Below are positions 60,566 to 64,000 of a stretch of DNA of 64,000 nt, one piece after another. The first letter of the stretch is position 1, and each line of letters opens with the position of its first letter. A program made the position numbers and the translations under genes. Source of the stretch: Nocardia carnea NBRC 14403 (lineage in GTDB: Bacteria > Actinomycetota > Actinomycetes > Mycobacteriales > Mycobacteriaceae); the NCBI RefSeq assembly GCF_000308515.1, contig NZ_BAFV01000070.1, positions 1 through 64,000 on the forward strand. Direction: 5' to 3'. The notes under the pieces are model-generated. The model was not told the origin of the DNA. It saw only the letters and a program-made list of their open reading frames with translations, and ran no database searches.

Positions 60566-61290
60566 TACGACCCCGCCGACGGCAGAACCGCCAGCACCGT
60601 CTCCCCTCCGATCGTCCGCTGCCCGATATCGACGAGCAGTTCGGTACCGGCCGGGAAATACGTGTCGACCCGGGAACCGAAACGGATCAGGCCGTAGGTA
60701 TCGCCGATGGTGATCCGGTCGCCGGGGGCCGCATCGCAGACGATCCGCCGGGCCAGCAGCCCGGCGATCTGGACGACCACGACCTGTTCCCCGGTTGCGG
60801 TATCGATCACCATGCTGTTGCGCTCGTTGACCGCGCTGGCTTCGGGGAGGTCGGCGGATTTGAAGCTGCCGCGCTGGTATTGCACCTCGCGGACCACACC
60901 GGAGACCGGTGTCCGCTGCACGTGCACGTCCAGGACGGACAGGAAGATGCTCACCCGCGGCAGCGGCCGATCCCCGAGGCCGAGCTCGGCGGGCGGGGTG
61001 GCGGTATCGACGAGCGCCACCTCACCGTCGGCGGGCGCCACCACGACGCCCGGCCGGTTCGGCGGAACCCGGTGCGGATGCCGGAAGAATGTGGCACTCG
61101 CCGCGGCGGCGGCCAGTCCGGCCCGCCGTAGCCAGGGGCGACGCCGTCCCGCCAGCGCCACGGCCAGCGGCGCGGCCACGAACGGCAATCCGGCCGGATG
61201 CATCGGCGGGACCGCTTTACGCACCAGATCGGCCAGATGGCCCGGCCCGGTACGTTCCGGGGTACCGGGCGGAGTGGGACGGCGTGCCAC
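60565..61290 (-). CDS. psd: Phosphatidylserine decarboxylase
   Basis: Psd converts phosphatidylserine to phosphatidylethanolamine and is a self-cleaving pyruvoyl enzyme. The 241-aa protein has a membrane-associated N terminus ([18 protein letters not shown]), [24 protein letters not shown] (quoted over about 68-91), [18 protein letters not shown] and the cleavage site [11 protein letters not shown] near the C terminus; cleavage before the Ser yields the pyruvoyl group. GTG at 61288-61290 (MARRPTPPG) is chosen because AGAGGA lies 5 nt upstream and the result matches mycobacterial Psd; ATG at 61305 is the alternative. Confidence 0.94.
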   Translation of the reverse strand: MARRPTPPGTPERTGPGHLADLVRKAVPPMHPAGLPFVAAPLAVALAGRRRPWLRRAGLAAAAASATFFRHPHRVPPNRPGVVVAPADGEVALVDTATPPAELGLGDRPLPRVSIFLSVLDVHVQRTPVSGVVREVQYQRGSFKSADLPEASAVNERNSMVIDTATGEQVVVVQIAGLLARRIVCDAAPGDRITIGDTYGLIRFGSRVDTYFPAGTELLVDIGQRTIGGETVLAVLPSAGS

Positions 61291-61431
61291 AGATTCCTCT
61301 TTCATACTCGATTCGATCCACTCGGACCGACGGTACGGTCGGACACCCATGGCGTCCCGGCCGATCCTGTCGGCGCAAGCGTTCACACCTTACGCCGAGC
61401 AGGGGTATTCGTGCCGGGTGTCGCCGCAGGC

Positions 61432-61692
61432 TTACCTCCTGACGACCAACTTCACCAGGAACAACAGGATGACCGCGCCGGCCAGGCAGGTGAAGAAGCT
61501 GAACCACCAGCCGCCTCCCGCGACGTCGACCCCGAAGGCCGCGAGCAGGAAGCCGCCGAGCAGACCACCGACGACACCGACCACGATATTGAGCAGGATC
61601 CCCTGTTGTGCATCGGTTTTCATGATCTTACTGGCTATCCAGCCGGCGATACCGCCGATGATGACCCAGCCGATGATTCCGAGACCGAGCAT
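61432..61692 (-). CDS. GlsB/YeaQ/YmgE family membrane protein
   Basis: An 86-aa protein with three hydrophobic helices (about 3-22, 33-54, 62-83), rich in Gly: IIGWVIIGGIAGWIASKIM, VVGVVGGLLGGFLLAAFG and FTCLAGAVILLFLVKLVV. This is the GlsB/YeaQ/YmgE (transglycosylase-associated) family, induced under general or envelope stress in many bacteria; the name does not imply an enzyme. It ends 142 bp before the psd start on the same strand and is probably a separate unit. Confidence 0.93.
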   Translation of the reverse strand: MLGLGIIGWVIIGGIAGWIASKIMKTDAQQGILLNIVVGVVGGLLGGFLLAAFGVDVAGGGWWFSFFTCLAGAVILLFLVKLVVRR

Positions 61693-61794
61693 GAGTATTC
61701 CTCGCTATCTGTTCGGTTGCGCGCTCACGGTGGCGAACGCCTATGCGGGCGATACCCGGGCACCGCCGGGATAACCCCTGGAGGAAAATCGGAT

Positions 61795-61841
61795 ATGAGC
61801 TGCCATCGCGCGAACACCGAGCTAATATGAGGGTGCCTCAT
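61795..61841 (+). promoter_or_regulatory. Promoter and palindrome upstream of the FabH-type gene
   Basis: TAATAT at 61823-61828 is an excellent -10 hexamer. It overlaps the left edge of ATGAGG-GTG-CCTCAT (61827-61841), a perfect 6-bp-arm inverted repeat that would cover the transcription start and act as an operator. An 11-codon reading frame (61795-61830, MSCHRANTELI) behind GGAGG also ends here; its translation is uncertain. Confidence 0.45.
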
Positions 61842-61947
61842 GTCTTCGGATTGCCCGGCAGACGTCAGCCGACGCCGGGCGAGGAATCCACATCGAATCG
61901 GGTCAACCCTCGCGGCGATGCCGCCGCAGGTACATAGGAGAAGCACC

Positions 61948-62994
61948 ATGGCTACTCAGATCGCCCAGACGACCGGGGCGCAGTTCACCGCGATCCTGGG
62001 ACTGGGCGTCTATCGCCCGGCGCGCGTCGTCACCAACGACGAAGTGGCCGGGCCGATCGATTCCAGCGATGAGTGGATCCGCACCCGCTCGGGTATCCGC
62101 ACCCGACGATTCGCCGACGATTCCGAAACCATCCACTCGATGAGTGTCGCGGCCGCGCGCGGCGCCCTCGAATCCGCCAAGATCGCCGCCGACCAGGTCG
62201 ACTGCGTGATCGTGGCGACCTCTACCCACCTGCTGCTCACCCCCGCCGCGGCGCCCCGGATCGCCACCGAACTGGGCGCGGGCGGCGCTGCGGCCTTCGA
62301 TATCTCCGCCGGCTGCGCCGGTTTCTGCCACGGCCTGGCGATGGCCTCGGACCTCGTACGTGCCGGTACGTCGTCGCGGGTGCTGGTCATCGGCGTGGAG
62401 AAACTGACCGACACGATCAACCCGGCCGATCGCAGCACCGCATTCCTGTTCGCCGACGGCGCGGGCGCGGTAGTGGTCGGCCCGGCCGACGAACCGGGTA
62501 TCGGCCCGACCGTATGGGGATCCGACGGCACCCAGCACCAGGCGATCCGGCAGGACAAGGACTGGATCGAGTTCTTCACCGAGATCGAGGAGAAGGGTCT
62601 CGACGCCGTCCGCCCCTACCTCGCGATGGAGGGCACGGCGGTGTTCCGGTGGGCGGCGCATTCGCTGGAGAAGGTGTGCCGCGACGCGGTCGATCGGGCC
62701 GGGCTGGCCATGGACGACCTGAACGCCATGATCCCGCATCAGGCCAACGGCCGGATCATCGAGATCATGGCGCGGGTGCTGAAACTCCCGGAGAACTGCG
62801 CGCTGGCCAACGATATCGAGGAGGCCGGCAACACTTCGGCAGCCTCGATTCCGCTGGCCATGGAGACCCTGTTACGAACCGGCCAGTCGAAACCCGGCGA
62901 TACCGCACTGCTGATCGCCTTCGGCGCCGGACTCTCCTACGCGGCGCAGGTCGTGAAGCTGCCGGAGTTCAGCTCGCCTCAACCGCTTTCTTGA
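61948..62994 (+). CDS. fabH: Beta-ketoacyl-ACP synthase III (FabH type)
   Basis: FabH-type enzymes condense acyl-CoA (short primers in type II FAS, long C12-C16 CoA in mycobacterial FabH) with malonyl-ACP, linking FAS-I products to mycolate FAS-II. The 348-aa thiolase-fold protein has the catalytic Cys in FDISAGCAGFCHGLAMA (about 112), His in AMIPHQANGRIIEI and Asn in EEAGNTSAASIPLAME. N-terminal GVYRPARVVTNDEVAGPIDS also fits. ATG at 61948 follows GGAG by 7 nt. The 3' end overlaps the convergent SRPBCC gene by 26 bp. Whether it serves mycolate or another lipid is not shown. Confidence 0.93.
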   Translation: MATQIAQTTGAQFTAILGLGVYRPARVVTNDEVAGPIDSSDEWIRTRSGIRTRRFADDSETIHSMSVAAARGALESAKIAADQVDCVIVATSTHLLLTPAAAPRIATELGAGGAAAFDISAGCAGFCHGLAMASDLVRAGTSSRVLVIGVEKLTDTINPADRSTAFLFADGAGAVVVGPADEPGIGPTVWGSDGTQHQAIRQDKDWIEFFTEIEEKGLDAVRPYLAMEGTAVFRWAAHSLEKVCRDAVDRAGLAMDDLNAMIPHQANGRIIEIMARVLKLPENCALANDIEEAGNTSAASIPLAMETLLRTGQSKPGDTALLIAFGAGLSYAAQVVKLPEFSSPQPLS

Positions 62995-63424
62995 TCTGCG
63001 CCAGCGATTCGTTCATCCCGCGGACCAGACTCTCCTCGAAGGCTTCCTCGCCGCCGAGCACCGCGTTGATCAGGGTCCGTGAGACCCAGGTGGTGCCGTT
63101 GGGGGCGTCGCGGCATTCGGTGAGCCGGGTTCCGTCCGCGGTCTCCTCGAGCGTGTAGGTCCAGATGGTGCGGTTCTGGCTGACCCGGAACGCCAGTGCG
63201 CTGTTCTTTTCGTAGCGCAGGATGCGGGACGTGGTCGGCCAGAACTTCCAGCCGTCGCGGTTGAGGTTGACGGTGATCACGCCCGCCCTCGGTTTGCCGA
63301 TCGGGATCATGCGCACACATTGCGGGCTGAACTCCGGCATCCGGCGCGGATCGGCGAGCACCGCCCAGACCCGGTCGGGCGCCGCGGCGATTTCGATACT
63401 GGCTTCCAAGTTCTTCGGCACCAT
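62969..63424 (-). CDS. SRPBCC family protein
   Basis: A 151-aa polyketide-cyclase/START-like protein: MVPKNLEASIEIAAAPDRVW then AVLADPRRMPEFSPQCVRM gives the N-terminal strand-helix of the fold, and FEESLVRGMNESLAQIKKAV is the C-terminal cap helix. It probably binds a hydrophobic ligand or acts as a cyclase/aromatase-like enzyme. ATG at 63422-63424 is chosen for family fit, although GGAGG sits only 2 nt before it; GTG at 63487 is the alternative. It overlaps the convergent fabH-type gene by 26 bp, which may create antisense interference. Confidence 0.85.
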   Translation of the reverse strand: MVPKNLEASIEIAAAPDRVWAVLADPRRMPEFSPQCVRMIPIGKPRAGVITVNLNRDGWKFWPTTSRILRYEKNSALAFRVSQNRTIWTYTLEETADGTRLTECRDAPNGTTWVSRTLINAVLGGEEAFEESLVRGMNESLAQIKKAVEAS

Positions 63425-63620
63425 TGCCTCCAGATAGCTGACACTCCAAGTATCAGAAAGAGTAGCGATCGGCTTCGTCTCGGTCACATTTTCCCGGCCG
63501 GCATATCGATAGCGTGGATCCGGAAGCAGAATCGAGGTGTAGGACCCACCGGTTCAGTTAACGCCAACGCAAGGACGACACGACGCCAGCAAACACTCAG
63601 CTACGGTAAGGTGATGGGCC

Positions 63621-63782
63621 GTGAACCTTCGCTCGCTATTACGCCGCCAGAACTCTGAGGGGCTACCCAAGTTGCCCGCGCTCGAACCGGATGACGCCGT
63701 CGGCGACGACCGCGTCGACGAGCGGCTGGAACGCCTGCTCACCCCCACCGAACTCGATATGGTGCGCAGACACCGCGTCTGA
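63621..63782 (+). CDS. 53-aa hypothetical protein
   Basis: A short basic-then-acidic ORF, MNLRSLLRRQNSEGLPKLPA continuing to DDAVGDDRVDERLERLLTPT and ELDMVRRHRV. GTG at 63621 is preceded 5 nt upstream by AGGTGAT, a perfect 7-nt match to the anti-Shine-Dalgarno, which supports translation. Codon use has G/C in third positions as in neighbouring genes. It is likely a soluble helical protein; no family is recognised. A competing out-of-frame ATG at 63614 gives only 14 codons. Confidence 0.6.
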   Translation: MNLRSLLRRQNSEGLPKLPALEPDDAVGDDRVDERLERLLTPTELDMVRRHRV

Positions 63783-63854
63783 TTTCCCCGGCGGTTCCAG
63801 TACGCTGCTGGTCGCGCCGGAGGCTCCGGCGTGGCTGATCTCGGGGAATGCGTT

Positions 63855-64000
63855 ATGAAGCGAATTTCAACTGCTGTCCTGGCCGCTACCGCCACCGCGG
63901 CACTGATGCTGACCGGTTGCTCGTCGGAAGACCCCGCCGAAGCATCCGGGCTCCGGAAGAACACCGCTACCGGCCAGACATCGCCGCAGACCGAATCCGA
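63855..64000 (+). CDS. Putative lipoprotein, N-terminal part
   Basis: The gene runs off the end of the window. Its first 48 codons encode a classical lipoprotein signal: MKRISTAVLAATATAALMLTGCSS, with a basic start, hydrophobic core and lipobox LTGC (Cys at about 22), then a Ser/Thr/Pro-rich spacer (NTATGQTSPQ). The product should be acylated and anchored to the outer face of the membrane. The mature domain is not visible, so no function can be given. Confidence 0.8.
   Translation, partial: MKRISTAVLAATATAALMLTGCSSEDPAEASGLRKNTATGQTSPQTES

Noticed and set aside
61795-61830. 11-codon leader peptide MSCHRANTELI as a regulatory gene
   Set aside because: It has a GGAGG site, but the spacing is long (10 nt), it overlaps a -10 promoter element, and there is no codon bias suggesting attenuation; mentioned only within the promoter entry.
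63554-63964. 136-aa minus-strand open frame near the right end
   Set aside because: Ser/Arg-rich shadow of the 53-aa ORF and the lipoprotein gene, both of which have better start signals.

Overview
The window is high-GC actinobacterial DNA, best read as a mycolic-acid-containing member of Mycobacteriales, most likely Nocardia or a close relative. The evidence is gene content: heparin-binding haemagglutinin (hbhA) with its XRE neighbour, ramB beside isocitrate lyase, an EspG-type ESX chaperone, LmeA-like and DUF2505 proteins, CIRCE-controlled groEL, and TANNNT-type leaderless starts. The order of core genes (SDR, murB, deoC, DUF2516, hbhA, XRE, DUF445, TetR, fadB2, icl, ramB, CMD-family protein, lpd, S9 peptidase, groEL, pss/psd) resembles, from memory, the Rv0484c-to-Rv0436c stretch of Mycobacterium tuberculosis with accessory genes inserted between the blocks. 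No rRNA, tRNA, CRISPR array, transposase or prophage was seen.

Layout. 0-10.6 kb: partial SDR, murB, two DUF2505 proteins, a methyltransferase, LmeA-like protein, deoC, GNAT, purU, alpha/beta hydrolase, then the DUF2516/hbhA/XRE group and a DUF445 membrane protein. 10.6-17.9 kb: TetR, an ABC1 kinase / enoyl reductase-like / methyltransferase run, a three-gene PE/PPE-like plus EspG cassette, and a PPK2 kinase. 18-26.4 kb: DsbA-VKOR disulfide pair, S1C protease, a DnaA-box-rich intergenic region, alcohol dehydrogenase, an unusual MetE, and fadB2; a family of modular hairpin repeats occupies the intergenic gaps from 10.7 to 26.2 kb. 26.4-31.8 kb: icl, an orphan XdhC-like protein, a PfkB sugar kinase and ramB. 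31.8-41.2 kb: DUF3349 pair and Pit phosphate transporter, MFS exporter, FadE5-like dehydrogenase, VOC protein, patatin and an XRE regulator. 41.4-51.7 kb: small ORF/ArsR/polysaccharide deacetylase, CMD protein, lpd, ZIP transporter, TetR and hydrolase, S9 peptidase, HxlR and its divergent reductase, PNPOx-like protein. 51.9-56.3 kb: an accessory, partly decayed stretch with a frameshifted gene, DUF4288, HAD phosphatase, a GntR gene broken by an internal deletion, two small genes, a cupin remnant and a toxin-antitoxin-like pair. 56.5-64 kb: groEL with two CIRCE elements, a ClpN-domain HTH protein with two operators, pss-psd, a GlsB-like protein, a FabH-type synthase, SRPBCC protein, a 53-aa ORF and a truncated lipoprotein.

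Functional themes are acetate/fatty-acid use (icl, ramB, fadB2, fadE, lpd), envelope lipid synthesis (pss, psd, FabH, LmeA, reductase/methyltransferase), cell wall (murB), extracytoplasmic disulfide formation and proteolysis, and stress chaperones. The observations most worth following are the MetE protein lacking three of the four zinc ligands, the modular repeats placed against start codons, the DnaA-box cluster far from dnaA, and the PE/PPE-EspG cassette without an ESX core.
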